From Planctomyces sp. SH-PL14 (GTDB lineage: Bacteria; Planctomycetota; Planctomycetia; Planctomycetales; Planctomycetaceae), in NCBI RefSeq assembly GCF_001610835.1, contig NZ_CP011270.1:3614001-3678000 (forward strand): 64,000 nucleotides of DNA, read 5' to 3'. Within the stretch, counting starts at the first letter, position 1, and every line of letters begins with the position of its first letter. The translations under genes were made by a program, and so were the position numbers. Under the pieces are notes generated by a model. That model saw only the letters and a list, made by a program, of their open reading frames with translations. It ran no database searches and was not told the DNA's origin. Of this stretch, positions 37,601-46,452 are shown piece by piece.

Positions 37601-38072
37601 GTGGACGATCATTCTCGTGGTGCCGATGTGCGTGCTGTGTGCGTTGATCGGGATCGCGATCATGCACATGGACATGAACATCTTTGTGCAGATCGGGTTC
37701 GTGGTGCTGGTCGGCCTGGCGTGCAAGAACGCGATTCTGGTGGTCGAGTTTGCGAAGGAGCGGATGGAGAAGGATGGGCTGGGGCTGAAGGAGGCGACGG
37801 TTCAGGCGAGTACGGTCCGGCTGCGTCCGATCGTGATGACGTCGTTCGCGTTCATCCTGGGGGTGTTGCCGCTGGTCGTGGCGACGGGGGCCGGGGCGGA
37901 GATGCGGAAGACGCTGGGTGTGGCGGTGTTCTCAGGGATGTTGGGCGTGACGATGTTCGGAATCTTTTTGACGCCGGTCTTCTTCTATGTCGTGGAGAGG
38001 TTCCTGGGTCAGCCGGTGCGCGGGATGCCGAAGGATGGCGAAGCGCCTGCACCGCCGACCGAGCATCACTAA
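34641..38072 (+). CDS. RND (HAE1-type) multidrug efflux pump
   Basis: 1,143 residues from a GTG with GGAG eight bases upstream. Homologous to AcrB along its length: FFIDRPIFAWVLSIVIVLAG (first helix), PGASAAVVQDTVAAPIEQQV, the helix-4 GIVVDDAIVVLENIER with the paired aspartates for proton transfer, and a C-terminal KNAILVVEFAKERME. It is about 90 residues longer than usual because of an insertion at about 515-590 carrying two extra hydrophobic segments (WWGIMILAGLL and WAIWTTLLVPGLIIG). Exports hydrophobic or amphiphilic compounds with the adaptor upstream. The substrate is unknown. Confidence 0.95.
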   Translation: MLARFFIDRPIFAWVLSIVIVLAGVICNYILPIAQYPEIAPPTVQVTCVYPGASAAVVQDTVAAPIEQQVVGVENALYMASQSASDGSYTLTVTFSLGTDLNMAQVLVQNRVAQALPLLPDIVQQTGVTTKKKSPNILLAVALFSENDPKTKKPHYEQLYISNYATIQVRDELARLEGVGDVTILGQQDYSMRVWLNPDQLATRDLTAGDVVKALQEQNVQVAAGQIGQPPVPAGLDFQLTMTTLGRLTEPEQFEEIVIKSGDNGQITRLKDVARVELGAKNMNTSCRVDGQPAASLAVWQLPGSNALDTADRVKTRMRELERRFPPGLQFRIDYDTTPFIRESVAEVFKTLRDAVILVAIVVLLFLQDWKALVLPMIDVGVSLVGTFAVMSLMGFSLNNLTLFGLVLAIGIVVDDAIVVLENIERWIGMGYKVRDATINAMNEITGPIIAITLVLSSVFLPSAFLGGITGQFFRQFALTIAASMVISAINAMTMTPARATSVFRDPKPGEEAHDHREALPWWGIMILAGLLTAWIGQTFFGAWLGLAGEHGAGETTTASLRQWAIWTTLLVPGLIIGFALAHPVNKSLKIAFGGFNKVFDAVTAGYGRTIQGLLRLSFIVLFVYAGLLGLTGFGMTRIPTGFIPNQDKGYLLLDVQLADAASLERTDEVMHQIEKIALETPGVGHILDVSGQSFILNAISSNYGGGFMILKPFHERHGAEQRADAIAMRLRQEFSKIPDARISVFGAPPVDGLGNASGFKLMVEDRGDNGFEALQAQADRLADEARRLPGMILVYNSFRANTPQLYIDVDRTKCKSMGVELNQVFSALQVYMGGYYVNDINRFGRTWQVNAQAEAEFRIDADTVRRLKVLNRAGQAVPLGAIAKIEDSTGPVLINRFNTYPAAVVNGVNSPLVSTGQVLKNMESLSARQLPVSMVPEWTEISFLQQQSAKLTSFRDVLQNPISALVGAIVLVYLILAAQYESWTLPWTIILVVPMCVLCALIGIAIMHMDMNIFVQIGFVVLVGLACKNAILVVEFAKERMEKDGLGLKEATVQASTVRLRPIVMTSFAFILGVLPLVVATGAGAEMRKTLGVAVFSGMLGVTMFGIFLTPVFFYVVERFLGQPVRGMPKDGEAPAPPTEHH

Positions 38073-38100
38073 CAGCGTAGAGAAGAAGTCCCCCCCTCAC

Positions 38101-38413
38101 CGGGTCCAGGGGGTACCCTGGTGGGGAGTGCAGAGGGGCAACGCCCCCTTTGCCCGCCGGAGGCCGTCTCGTCGAGAGATGTCTGAAGGAGTACGTGTCC
38201 AAACGCGGACAACGTGTCGGATGCCCCCCTCACCAACCCGCGAGGACTACAGACCGAGCGGTGAGTCCTCAGCGCCGGTTCCACAAAGGGGTCGTCCGTC
38301 GCTTACCAAGGTTCCTCACAGGAGTGCCTCCGGCGGCAAGGGGGCGAGGCCCCCTTGACCCCGGCTGCCGTCGCACGTTGGGTTTGAGCTGTCGACGCCG
38401 TGCCGGCAAGGAC
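38101..38413 (+). repeat. Dispersed hairpin element, copy R3
   Basis: Complete copy in sense with, and 28 bases beyond, the stop of the RND pump gene. The outer hairpin is CCAGGG, GGTA, CCCTGG; left and right arm hairpins both have short loops. The inner GTGTCC/GGACA pair is present. Confidence 0.9.
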
Positions 38414-38434
38414 GATTTCGACCCATGAAACAGA

Positions 38435-38462
38435 AACGCCCCGATCCTGCGATCGGGGCGTT
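38435..38462 (-). terminator. Intrinsic terminator-like hairpin
   Basis: Perfect 12-bp stem AACGCCCCGATC/GATCGGGGCGTT with a 4-base loop, 31 bases past the stop of the minus-strand secreted-protein gene at 38493-38951. On that strand it is followed by TCTGTTTC, a weak U-tract. It may serve as a barrier to readthrough from the pump operon as well. Confidence 0.75.
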
Positions 38463-38492
38463 GCACTGGTCCAACCTCACCAACTCCAACCA

Positions 38493-38951
38493 CTACCGGA
38501 ACCGATCATGGTCAAACCGCGACCGATCATTCCGCCACCAGTCGTTGCTGTTGTTGTTGAAGTTGCTGTTGTTCCCGAAGTGCGACCACGACCCGCGGTA
38601 ATCGTTCGAACGGTAGTCGTTCGAGTAGTTCGGATGATGAACACCCGAGTTCCAGTACCAGTCGTTCGAAGCCGTCCCGTACGGGTACTGCGGACGATAC
38701 GCCGAGTTGTTGATCGTCGACGGACCGTAGCAGCCACCCACACCGATCCCGTTGTACGAGTTCCCGTACACCGGAGTCGTCCCCCACTGCGTCCCGTAAA
38801 CCGGAGCCGGAGCCACGGTCGAGTAAACACTGGTCGTCATCGGGACATACGGGCTGTACAGCGTCGGAACCTGAGCGTTCGATTCACCAACCCCCACCGC
38901 CACGGCAGCCAGGGTCACGAAAGCGGAACGGAGGAGAAGAGAAGCGTTCAT
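38493..38951 (-). CDS. Secreted Asn/Tyr/Ser-rich protein of unknown function
   Basis: 152 residues from MNASLLLRSAFVTLAAVAVG, with AAAGGA 9 bases upstream (preferred to an ATG nine codons earlier). The signal peptide ends SNAQ. The mature protein is low-complexity: Tyr/Pro/Val-rich first (LYSPYVPMTTSVYST), then Asn/Ser/Asp-rich (HHPNYSNDYRSNDYRGS). It ends in a basic WWRNDRSRFDHDRFR tail. Similar in style to the Gly/Tyr-rich protein at 61930-62262; such proteins may be surface or matrix components. It has its own terminator. Confidence 0.75.
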   Translation of the reverse strand: MNASLLLRSAFVTLAAVAVGVGESNAQVPTLYSPYVPMTTSVYSTVAPAPVYGTQWGTTPVYGNSYNGIGVGGCYGPSTINNSAYRPQYPYGTASNDWYWNSGVHHPNYSNDYRSNDYRGSWSHFGNNSNFNNNSNDWWRNDRSRFDHDRFR

Positions 38952-39364
38952 GGGAAGAGATCCTTTCTTGGAACCCATTCGAACCCGCCGGAGTCGCTGC
39001 GAACTGCAGAGGTGACCAGCGTCGTTTCGGGTTGCTGTCAGCGGTCATTCCCGCGTTGACGTGGAATCAGAAAAGCACCACCCGTGCCACAAACGTGGAA
39101 TCGATTTGAGACAGCCCACCGTCGGCACCTTCCGCCGGACCGACCGTCGACCGCAGGAATCGTTCGGAGTTTGACGCCCGCCCCGCGCGAAAACTGGCAT
39201 CGAATTGAGAACAGCGGCGCCGCACCCGTCTTGCAGGAACTGCACTCGGGATTTCAAAACACATCTCGGAACAAGGTCGCCATCAGCAGCGCCAGAGACG
39301 AGGACTGCGAAAGTCCCCCTCGAGGGCCCCCGTTCAGGGACCGCTCGCAGGCTTCACGGCCCGT
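38952..39364. other. Intergenic region, nothing recognised
   Basis: Upstream region of the Asn/Tyr-rich gene, following the 3' end of the phosphoesterase gene. Short frames on both strands lack family features, and no repeat of the families described is present. Confidence 0.45.
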
Positions 39365-40327
39365 TCAAGCCAGGACAATCGAGCGCGGCGAGACTTCCGG
39401 CCGGACAATGCCCGCGTCATGCGACTGCGGCGTCGCCCCCACATCCCACGGACTCCCGCCCAGCCAGGCGGTCTTCATCCCTTCAACGGTCAACGCCCCC
39501 TTGGCCAGATCCAGCGTCACCACAGCCCACAGCGGGCCTTCATAGGGGCAGGTGGACTGCAGGTAAGGGGACTTCTCGTGGGCCGCTTCACCGTAGCTGC
39601 GGTGGTTGTACTTGGCCCCCATCCAGTAATACGACGCGCTGTTCACCTGGATGTGATGGACGCCGTCGATCGGCCGGTGATAGTCCTGATGCAGATGACC
39701 GGAGAAGACGGCCAGGACGTTCGGCCGAGCCCCTCCTTCCCCCTTCAGGATCCGCCCGATCTCGGCAAAGTTGTCGACCCCCGACGGACCGTCGAGCGGC
39801 TGATGGATCAGGATCACGACGGGCCGCGCGTCGGCCGACAGTTCCTTCCGGAGCCACTCCGCCTGCTCCTGACCGACAAACCGCTTGTAGCCCTGGCTCG
39901 TCCCGCCGGGATCGTTGCCATCCAGGACGATGAACTTCACGCCCCCCTGCTGGAAGGCGTAGTAGCGATGCGGCATCCCGTAATACCGGACCGTCTGTTC
40001 CCGCGTGAACCCGCCGTCCATGTCGTGGTTGCCGAGGACGTGGTACTTCGGCCCCTGAAACCGTTCCCACACCTCGTAGAAGCCGCGGTTGGCCTCCTTG
40101 GGGATGCAGAAGTCGCCGAGCTGCGCGATGAAGTCGACCTCCGCGCGGGTCATCGCGTCCACGAAAGCCCCAAGACGAGCGGAGGCGTCGGGGATGATGT
40201 CCTGGTGGACGTCCGTAATGAGTCCAAACCGCAGCGGCTTCTTTGCCGCGTCCTGGGCCAGCGCTGGAATCGTCGTCAGGAGAGGGACGGCGGACAGCGT
40301 GGTGAGGAATTCGCGGCGATTCAGCAT
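39365..40327 (-). CDS. Secreted calcineurin-like metallophosphoesterase
   Basis: 320 residues from MLNRREFLTTLSAVPLLTT; NRREFL and the following hydrophobic segment form a Tat signal. The metal-binding motifs are in canonical order: TDVHQD (D-x-H), QLGDFC (GD), GNHDMDGG (GNHD), ILIHQP and FSGHLHQDYH (GHxH). Acts on a phosphoester or pyrophosphate outside the cytoplasm; the substrate cannot be read from sequence. Its upstream region holds repeat copy R4. Confidence 0.93.
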   Translation of the reverse strand: MLNRREFLTTLSAVPLLTTIPALAQDAAKKPLRFGLITDVHQDIIPDASARLGAFVDAMTRAEVDFIAQLGDFCIPKEANRGFYEVWERFQGPKYHVLGNHDMDGGFTREQTVRYYGMPHRYYAFQQGGVKFIVLDGNDPGGTSQGYKRFVGQEQAEWLRKELSADARPVVILIHQPLDGPSGVDNFAEIGRILKGEGGARPNVLAVFSGHLHQDYHRPIDGVHHIQVNSASYYWMGAKYNHRSYGEAAHEKSPYLQSTCPYEGPLWAVVTLDLAKGALTVEGMKTAWLGGSPWDVGATPQSHDAGIVRPEVSPRSIVLA

Positions 40328-40418
40328 GGGACGGTTCCAGGGTCTCCGGGAGCCGGCGATTCTGACGTCGGAGGTCTCTGCGGAGAAGACCGCGAGAGGT
40401 AACGGCTGGCTCAAACCG

Positions 40419-40743
40419 CGTCCTTGCCGGCACGACTCCGTTTGCTCAAACCCATTGTGCGACGGCAGCCTGGGGTCAAGGGGCCAAAGAAACAACACAG
40501 GCCCCCTTGCCGCCGGAGGCACTTCCATGAGGAACCGTGGTAAGCAACGGATGTCCCCTTTGTGGGACCCGCGTTGAGAACTCCCCGCTCGTTCTGCCAT
40601 CCCCGCGGGTTGGTGAGGGGGCACACGGCACGGTGTCCGCGTTTGGACACGTGCTCCTTCAGACAACTCCCGACGGCCAGGCCTCCGGCGGGCAAAGGGG
40701 CGTTGCCCCCTTGCATCCCCCACAAGGGTGCCCCTGGACCCGG
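40419..40743 (-). repeat. Dispersed hairpin element, copy R4
   Basis: Complete copy upstream of, and on the same strand as, the phosphoesterase gene. Unlike R1, R5 and R8, the long loop (CCTGTGTTGTTTCTTTGG) sits in the right arm and the short loop in the left arm. Confidence 0.9.
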
Positions 40744-40875
40744 TTTAACCAGGCGAACGGATTGGCCCTACGCGCATCACTCCGCGAACGCACCGCTTGA
40801 CCCCGCCGGATCCCGCACTGCACACTCCGACCAATCGAGGACGCCTCGCCCCGTTCCCGCATACCGGACTCCTTC

Positions 40876-41775
40876 ATGCGCCTGAACCTTCTGATCGCCG
40901 GACTGCTTGTCGCCCTCTGCGTCTCGGCCTCCCCGGACATCGCCCGCGGTGAAGAACCGCTCCGGATCGATCTCTGGAACGGCGAGGCGGCGCTCGGCAA
41001 CGGCCAGACCGAAAAGACGAACGTCTGGCTCACGGTCTACCGCCCGGAAAAGCCCAACGGCACCGCCCTCGTCATCTGCCCGGGGGGCGGATACGGCGGC
41101 CACGCCATCCAGGCGGAAGGACACGGCATCGCGGCATGGCTCAACAAGCACGGCGTCACCGGCGCCGTACTGCAATACCGCCTCCCCGCCGGACGCCACG
41201 CCGTCCCGCTCCTCGACACGCAGCGCGCGATCCGGACGGTCCGGTCACATGCCGAGGAATGGAAGATCGACCCGGCCAAGGTCGGCATCATCGGCTTCTC
41301 CGCCGGCGGCCATCTCGCCTCGACCGCCGAGACCCACTTTGACGAAGGCGATCCGAAGGCGACCGACCCCAGCGACCGCGCCAGCTCCCGCCCGGACTTC
41401 GCGATCCTGGTCTATCCGGTGATCTCGATGGGAGAGAAAGGCCACGCCGGTTCGCGAAAGAACCTTCTCGGAGCCGAGCCAGCCGCCAGCCTGATCGACC
41501 TCTACTCCAACGAGAAGCAGGTGACGGACAAGACGCCGCCGACATTCCTCGCCCACCCTCTCGACGACAAGGTCGTTCCGGCCGACAACAGCCGCCTCTT
41601 CTACGAGGCCCTTCTGGCGCACAAGGTCCCGGCGGAGTACCTCGAACTCCCCTCCGGCGGCCACGGACTCAACGGCTACAAGGGCCCGATGTGGGACGCC
41701 TGGCAGGAGAAGTCGCTCGCCTGGCTGGCGACGCGGGGCTTCCTGCCGCAGGCCGCGGCCCAAAGCGGCCAGTAA
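40876..41775 (+). CDS. Secreted alpha/beta-hydrolase (acetyl-xylan-esterase-like)
   Basis: 299 residues; signal peptide MRLNLLIAGLLVALCVSA ending ARG. Oxyanion loop CPGGGYGGHA, nucleophile GFSAGGHLAS, acid in LDDKVVPAD and base in SGGHGLNGYKG fit the endo-1,4-xylanase B/BD-FAE-like esterases. This is consistent with deacetylation of plant or algal polysaccharide, but the substrate is inferred only. The stop lies 3 bases from the stop of the opposite-strand gene. Confidence 0.9.
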   Translation: MRLNLLIAGLLVALCVSASPDIARGEEPLRIDLWNGEAALGNGQTEKTNVWLTVYRPEKPNGTALVICPGGGYGGHAIQAEGHGIAAWLNKHGVTGAVLQYRLPAGRHAVPLLDTQRAIRTVRSHAEEWKIDPAKVGIIGFSAGGHLASTAETHFDEGDPKATDPSDRASSRPDFAILVYPVISMGEKGHAGSRKNLLGAEPAASLIDLYSNEKQVTDKTPPTFLAHPLDDKVVPADNSRLFYEALLAHKVPAEYLELPSGGHGLNGYKGPMWDAWQEKSLAWLATRGFLPQAAAQSGQ

Positions 41776-41778
41776 ACC

Positions 41779-42438
41779 TCAAACGAGCTCCCCGGCGGAG
41801 GCGAGTGCCTCGCGGAGCAGCGAGTGGTCGTGAGGATCGAGCGACATCGGAACGCCCGCGTTCTGATGGACGTGCCGAACCGAATGGGTCACTCCGTCCA
41901 GAAACGCCGGTGGCGCGGTGTTCGACAGCAGGAACGCTGAGTAACGGTCCGGCACGTAAAGCTGGAAGCCGTCCGGGAAGAGCTTCAGGAGACCGTCGTA
42001 GCAGAGGAGCCGGCTGGGACCGAGACCGTCGTCGTGAAGCAGCGCAACCGCCCCGAGAGCCCCCTCCTCCGTGCGGGAGGCCCGGCTCCAGGGCTGACGA
42101 TCGAAGTCAGCCCGCAGCGCTTCGCGGGAGGACGTTCGCCAGTCGATCCCCTCCGCCGTCAGCCGCGCGGCTGCATCGTCCGTGAGATACTGCATCGTGT
42201 TCTCGGGACACAGATAGGCCCAGGTCAGCGACACCGGCAGCGCCGGGAAGTGATGGTACGGACCGATCCACCACCCTTTGTCGAAGATCGAGCTGGGAAT
42301 CAGGACCGGCCGCAGATCGCAGAGCGGGAGGCCGCCGGTCCCCTCCTGGAGATTCCGGACCAGCTGGTCGAGCTGCGCCCGCTGGGCCGCTTCGGCCGGA
42401 CTCGCGCCGAACAGCAGTTCCCGAATGCGTCGGAACAT
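41779..42438 (-). CDS. Protein of unknown function
   Basis: 219 residues; start MFRRIRELLFGASPAEAAQR has AAGGG about 9 bases upstream (other ATGs lie up to nine codons earlier). No signal peptide. It reads as an ordinary folded protein with QYLTDDAAARLTAEGIDWRT, then a segment about plausible substrate contacts (LLCYDGLLKLFPDGFQLYVP). It resembles the general layout of DUF1444/SUKH-like immunity proteins only vaguely, and I do not assign it. Confidence 0.7.
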   Translation of the reverse strand: MFRRIRELLFGASPAEAAQRAQLDQLVRNLQEGTGGLPLCDLRPVLIPSSIFDKGWWIGPYHHFPALPVSLTWAYLCPENTMQYLTDDAAARLTAEGIDWRTSSREALRADFDRQPWSRASRTEEGALGAVALLHDDGLGPSRLLCYDGLLKLFPDGFQLYVPDRYSAFLLSNTAPPAFLDGVTHSVRHVHQNAGVPMSLDPHDHSLLREALASAGELV

Positions 42439-42649
42439 CGTTTCAGCCCTTGTCATCGGCCTCACGCGGCTGCCGCGGACGCCGTCGTCTGGTTTCTTGC
42501 CCGTGGATCCGGGCCGACAACACGTTGCACCGAAAACGTGTGCTACGATGATCTTCGAGGCCCCCTCCGGCGGGCAAGCCCTGGTAAATCGAAGAGCTTC
42601 GCGTCCCGCGTCCGCGCGCTCTTTTTCCTCTCGATTTCATTCTGACACC

Positions 42650-43201
42650 ATGTCGCTTCGATGCTCCGTCTTCATCGCCGTCAGCCTCGATGGGTTCATC
42701 TCCCGGAAAGACGGCAGCATCGACTGGCTCGACAAGGCGAACCTCACGGTCCCTTCGGGGGAGGACTTCGGCTACCACGCGTTCTTCGGGACTGTCGACG
42801 CGCTCGTCATGGGGCGGGGGACGTTCGACACGGTCATCGCCTTCCCGGAGTGGTTCTATAAGGAGAAGCCGGTCATCGTCCTCAGCAAGACGATGGCCGC
42901 GCTCCCGGCGGCGGCTCCCTCCACGGTGAGCCTGTCGGGGGAGGCTCCGGAGGAACTCGTGGCGCGGCTGGCCAAGGAGGGGATGACCCGTCTCTACATC
43001 GACGGGGGGCTGACGATCCAGTCGTTCCTGGCGGCGGGGCTGATCGACGACTTTACGATTACGACGATTCCGGTCGTGATCGGCAGTGGTCGTCCACTGT
43101 TCAGCGACTCCGGCACCGAGCAGTGGCTGGAGCATGTCTCGACGCAGGCCTACCCGTGCGGCTTCGTCCAGAGCCGCTACCGGGTTTTGCGACCGTCTTA
43201 G
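42650..43201 (+). CDS. RibD C-terminal/dihydrofolate reductase-like protein
   Basis: 183 residues from MSLRCSVFIAVSLDGFISRK. The substrate/NADPH fold is indicated by VSLDGFISRKDGSIDWL, LVMGRGTFDTVIAF, KPVIVLSKT and LYIDGGLTIQSFLAAGLID near the end, as in YyaP/YwjB-type reductases. True folate activity is unlikely because members of this branch lack demonstrated DHFR function. An in-frame ORF extending 124 codons upstream overlaps the opposite gene and is not used. Confidence 0.9.
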   Translation: MSLRCSVFIAVSLDGFISRKDGSIDWLDKANLTVPSGEDFGYHAFFGTVDALVMGRGTFDTVIAFPEWFYKEKPVIVLSKTMAALPAAAPSTVSLSGEAPEELVARLAKEGMTRLYIDGGLTIQSFLAAGLIDDFTITTIPVVIGSGRPLFSDSGTEQWLEHVSTQAYPCGFVQSRYRVLRPS

Positions 43202-43221
43202 ACAACCAAGCCCATTCCACC

Positions 43222-43504
43222 TGGGTCCAGGGGCACCCTGGTGGGGAGTGCAGAGGGGCCTGTGTTGTTCTTTTGGCCCTTTGCCCGCCGGAGGCTTGGC
43301 CGTCGAGAGATGTCTGAAGGAGTCCGTGTCCAAACGCGGACACCATGCCGTATGCCCCCTCACCAACCCGCGGGGATTCCAAAGCGGGCGTCCGTTGCTT
43401 ACCACGGTTCCTCATAGAAGTGCCTCCGGCGGCAAGGGGTTGCCCCCTTGACCCCAGTGGCCGTCGCATGATGGGCTTGAGCAAACAGAGCTGTGCCGGC
43501 GAGG
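43222..43504 (+). repeat. Dispersed hairpin element, copy R5 (internal deletion)
   Basis: Starts 20 bases past the stop of the reductase gene, in sense. Has the long loop in the left arm (CCTGTGTTGTTCTTTTGG). It lacks about 40 bases of the centre (the GAGTCCTCAACGCCGGTT part), so it is shorter than the other copies. Confidence 0.88.
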
Positions 43505-43531
43505 CCGCGGTTCGAGCTTGCGCGCCGCCCC

Positions 43532-44401
43532 TCAGTTCTGACCCCTCTCATCCCCCAGCCCCGCGACATACTCCGCCAGAGCCTCCTGCCACGAACGCAG
43601 CGTCAGCCCGGTCGCTTCCTCGATCCTCGAGCACTCCAGCGCACTGAACGCGGGACGTCGTGCAGGCGTGGGATATTCGGCGGTCTCGATCGGCACGACG
43701 GGAGTCGCGAGGCCGGCCAGCCGAATCGCTTCATCGGCGACCGCATACCAGGAGCACTCGCCGGAATTCGTGGCGTGATAGAGACCGTACGCCGCCGTCG
43801 GCAACAGCGCCGCGGTGATCCGGGCAACGTCGCGGGTGAAGGTCGGCGTGCAGATCTGATCCGCCACCACCCGGACCTCCGGACGCTCCCTGGCCAACCG
43901 GAGCATCGTCTTGACGAAGTTCCCCTTAGCCTTCGTGGCCGCCTGCCCGTAGAGCCCGCAGGTGCGGATCACGAAGTGCCGCGGACAGTGCATCCGGACA
44001 AGGTGCTCGCCCGCCAGCTTGGAGGCCCCGTAGACGTTCACGGGAGCGGGGACCGAGCTCTCGAGCCAGCCCCGGCGAAGGAGCGAGACCTCGCCGCCAA
44101 AGACGTAGTCGGTGCTGAAATGGACCAGCGTCCAGTCCTTGGCTCCGCACAAGCGGGCCAGGTTACGGGCCCCGAGGGCGTTCACCGCAAAGGCCCGCTC
44201 CGGCTCCGACTCCGCCTTGTCGACAAGGTTGTAGGCGGCCGTGTTGATGACGACGTCCGGACGGATCCCGTCCAGGACCGTCGCCACCGCGTCGGGCTGT
44301 GTGATATCGAGATCGGCGCGGGTCAGCGGAACGAGATCGGGGAACAGCGGGGCGAGGTCCGTCGCCAGTTGCCCCCCTGCTCCAATGAGTGCCACGCGCA
44401 T
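43532..44401 (-). CDS. rfbD: dTDP-4-dehydrorhamnose reductase
   Basis: 289 residues of the extended short-chain dehydrogenase type. The dinucleotide-binding loop is GAGGQLATDL, NTAAYNLVDKAESEPE follows, then FSTDYVFGG, and the catalytic YxxxK lies in VYGASKLAGEH. C-terminal ARRPAFSALECSRI is typical of RmlD. It catalyses the last step of dTDP-L-rhamnose synthesis. The other rml genes are not in the window. It sits 41 bases behind rseP on the same strand and may be cotranscribed with dxr and rseP. Confidence 0.93.
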   Translation of the reverse strand: MRVALIGAGGQLATDLAPLFPDLVPLTRADLDITQPDAVATVLDGIRPDVVINTAAYNLVDKAESEPERAFAVNALGARNLARLCGAKDWTLVHFSTDYVFGGEVSLLRRGWLESSVPAPVNVYGASKLAGEHLVRMHCPRHFVIRTCGLYGQAATKAKGNFVKTMLRLARERPEVRVVADQICTPTFTRDVARITAALLPTAAYGLYHATNSGECSWYAVADEAIRLAGLATPVVPIETAEYPTPARRPAFSALECSRIEEATGLTLRSWQEALAEYVAGLGDERGQN

Positions 44402-44442
44402 GTCGGCAGACCCTCAAGACCAGGGGAGCCTCGGAACCGCCG

Positions 44443-46452
44443 TCACTTCTTCCCGCCGAACAGGTCGATGCCGAGGACGAACAGCATCAGGCTAACGATG
44501 AAGATCAGCCCGATGTACGTCGCCCCGATCACAATCCGTTCGCTCGGCTTGCGTCCCGTGATCCCCTCGTACAGCAGGAACAGCATGTGTCCGCCGTCGA
44601 GGAGGGGGATCGGAAGGAAGTTGATGACCGCCAGGTTCACGCTGATGAGGCCGAGGAACTTGATGAAGTGGATCAGGCTGTCTTCGGCGACCGAGTAGCC
44701 GATCTTGGCAATCCCCACAGGACCGCTGAGCTTGAACAGCGACAGGTCTCCGCGGATCAGGGCCCCCAGGGTGCGGAAGACTTCCATGATCCGCTTGCGG
44801 GTCTCGCGGGCGCCGAGCTCGATCGACTCGCCGACCGTTTCCCCCTTGAGGAGGAACATTTCGGGGAGCCGTCCCCCCAGGCCCCGCATCGTCGGGAGGA
44901 ACCAGTCCGGCTCGCTGGCGGGCTCGAGCGTGACGGCGGTCTTCTCGCCCGTCTCGGTCCGGACCGTCAGCCGCACCTTGCGGGAAGACGCCGCATCCTG
45001 CATCAGCCAGAAGGCCGAGGGAATCCGGGTCCCGTCGCCGTTCTTGAGGGCCACCTTCTCTTCGCCGCCGAGCAGGTCGTTGCGGGAACCTTCGACCGGC
45101 AGGAAGACGATCTCGTCGATGCTCTGCTTTTCCTTGATCCCCGCCTTGGCGGCCGGGCTGTCCGGCGCCACGGAGAGAATCTTGGGGAGGATCTGGCAGG
45201 CCAGCCCGAGGGCGGGAATGCTCAGCGGGTCCCCCTCCCCGGTCTTGTCTCCCTCGCCCGGAGGTTCGCTCCAGGGGGCGAAGTCCTCGGGAACAATCTG
45301 CAGCTCGATGGTTTCCGGCGGACCGCCGCTCGGCTCGCGGCTGATCGTCAGCGCGACTGGCTGGCCGTGGTGGTCGGAGAAGTAGTCCGGGAGGCGGAAG
45401 GGATCGATCTCGGAGCCGACGATCTGGCCGTCGACCTTCGTGATCCGGTCCCCCTTCTGGATCCCGGCCTTCGTGGCGGGAGAATTCAGCCGGACGGCGC
45501 CGACCTTGCCGATGTCGAGGCGGATCCCGAGGGTCCGGAAGTTCATCGGCTTGAGGGTCAGGGTCTCTTCGGCCTTGGAGTCCCCGCGGCGGACGGTCAC
45601 CGCCAGCGTCTCACCCCGCTGCTGGCGGAGGACGCGGTTCAGGTCGTTCGCCGTCTTCAGCGGCGTCCCGGAGATCGAGACGATCGTGTCGCCCGGCTTG
45701 AAACCCGCCTCGTCGGCCGGGGAGCCGGGGTTCGTGAGCGAGTCCTTGCTCCCCTCGCGGAGGCGGCCGAGCTCGAGGCCCGGCGCGAATCCCATTCCGA
45801 GGAGCCGGTTGTAGCCGTTCCAGTGCGGCTCGGCGGTGAACTCGAACCGCTGGCCGTCCGCATGCGTGCCGATGACGTGGAGCGGTCCGTGGCCGAGGAG
45901 GGTCTCCTTGAGGATGTCCTCGAACTCGATCGTCTTCTGGTCGTTGATCGAATAGATCGTGTCCCCTTCGCGGACGCCGTTGACCCAGGCGGGGAGCCCG
46001 GTCTGCACGTAGCCGATGCGGGGAGGGATGGAGTCGTGACCGGCGCCGAAGACGATGGCGAAGAACATCGTCCCGGTGATGATGTTCATGATGACGCCGG
46101 CGGAGATGATCGCCATCCGCTGCCAGACGTTCTTGGCGGTGTAGGACCGCGGATCGACCGCCTTGTCGGCGTCGGTCATTTCGCTGGGGTCGATGTCATC
46201 CTGCCCCAGCATCTTGACGTAGCCGCCAAAGGGGATGGCGGAGAGGGCGTACTCGGTCTCGCCGTACTTCTTCTTCAGCAGAATGGGGCCGAACCCGATG
46301 CTGAACCGCTCGACGAGAACGTTGCACCACTTGGCGACCGCAAAGTGGCCGAGCTCGTGAAAGAAGATCACGAGGCCGAGCCCGATGGCGACCGTCAGGA
46401 TGGTGATGAGCTTTTCAGGAGCCAGGATCAGGCTCAGGGCGAACACTTCCAA
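44443..46452 (-). CDS. rseP: RIP site-2 metalloprotease RseP
   Basis: 669 residues from a TTG start (read as Met) with GAGGAG eight bases upstream inside the dxr coding region; the gene overlaps dxr by 19 bases. HELGH (residues 32-36) and the second catalytic motif [12 protein letters not shown] near the C-terminus identify an intramembrane zinc protease. It is far longer than the 450-residue E. coli enzyme because of three or so PDZ-like repeats between the two halves ([53 protein letters not shown]). Role: regulated intramembrane proteolysis in envelope stress; the anti-sigma target is not visible. Confidence 0.94.
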   Translation of the reverse strand: MEVFALSLILAPEKLITILTVAIGLGLVIFFHELGHFAVAKWCNVLVERFSIGFGPILLKKKYGETEYALSAIPFGGYVKMLGQDDIDPSEMTDADKAVDPRSYTAKNVWQRMAIISAGVIMNIITGTMFFAIVFGAGHDSIPPRIGYVQTGLPAWVNGVREGDTIYSINDQKTIEFEDILKETLLGHGPLHVIGTHADGQRFEFTAEPHWNGYNRLLGMGFAPGLELGRLREGSKDSLTNPGSPADEAGFKPGDTIVSISGTPLKTANDLNRVLRQQRGETLAVTVRRGDSKAEETLTLKPMNFRTLGIRLDIGKVGAVRLNSPATKAGIQKGDRITKVDGQIVGSEIDPFRLPDYFSDHHGQPVALTISREPSGGPPETIELQIVPEDFAPWSEPPGEGDKTGEGDPLSIPALGLACQILPKILSVAPDSPAAKAGIKEKQSIDEIVFLPVEGSRNDLLGGEEKVALKNGDGTRIPSAFWLMQDAASSRKVRLTVRTETGEKTAVTLEPASEPDWFLPTMRGLGGRLPEMFLLKGETVGESIELGARETRKRIMEVFRTLGALIRGDLSLFKLSGPVGIAKIGYSVAEDSLIHFIKFLGLISVNLAVINFLPIPLLDGGHMLFLLYEGITGRKPSERIVIGATYIGLIFIVSLMLFVLGIDLFGGKK

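Noticed and set aside
35222-38080. 952-codon frame in another phase of the RND pump gene
   Set aside because: Same strand, other frame; Arg/Gly/Asp-rich composition. The HAE1 frame is unambiguous.
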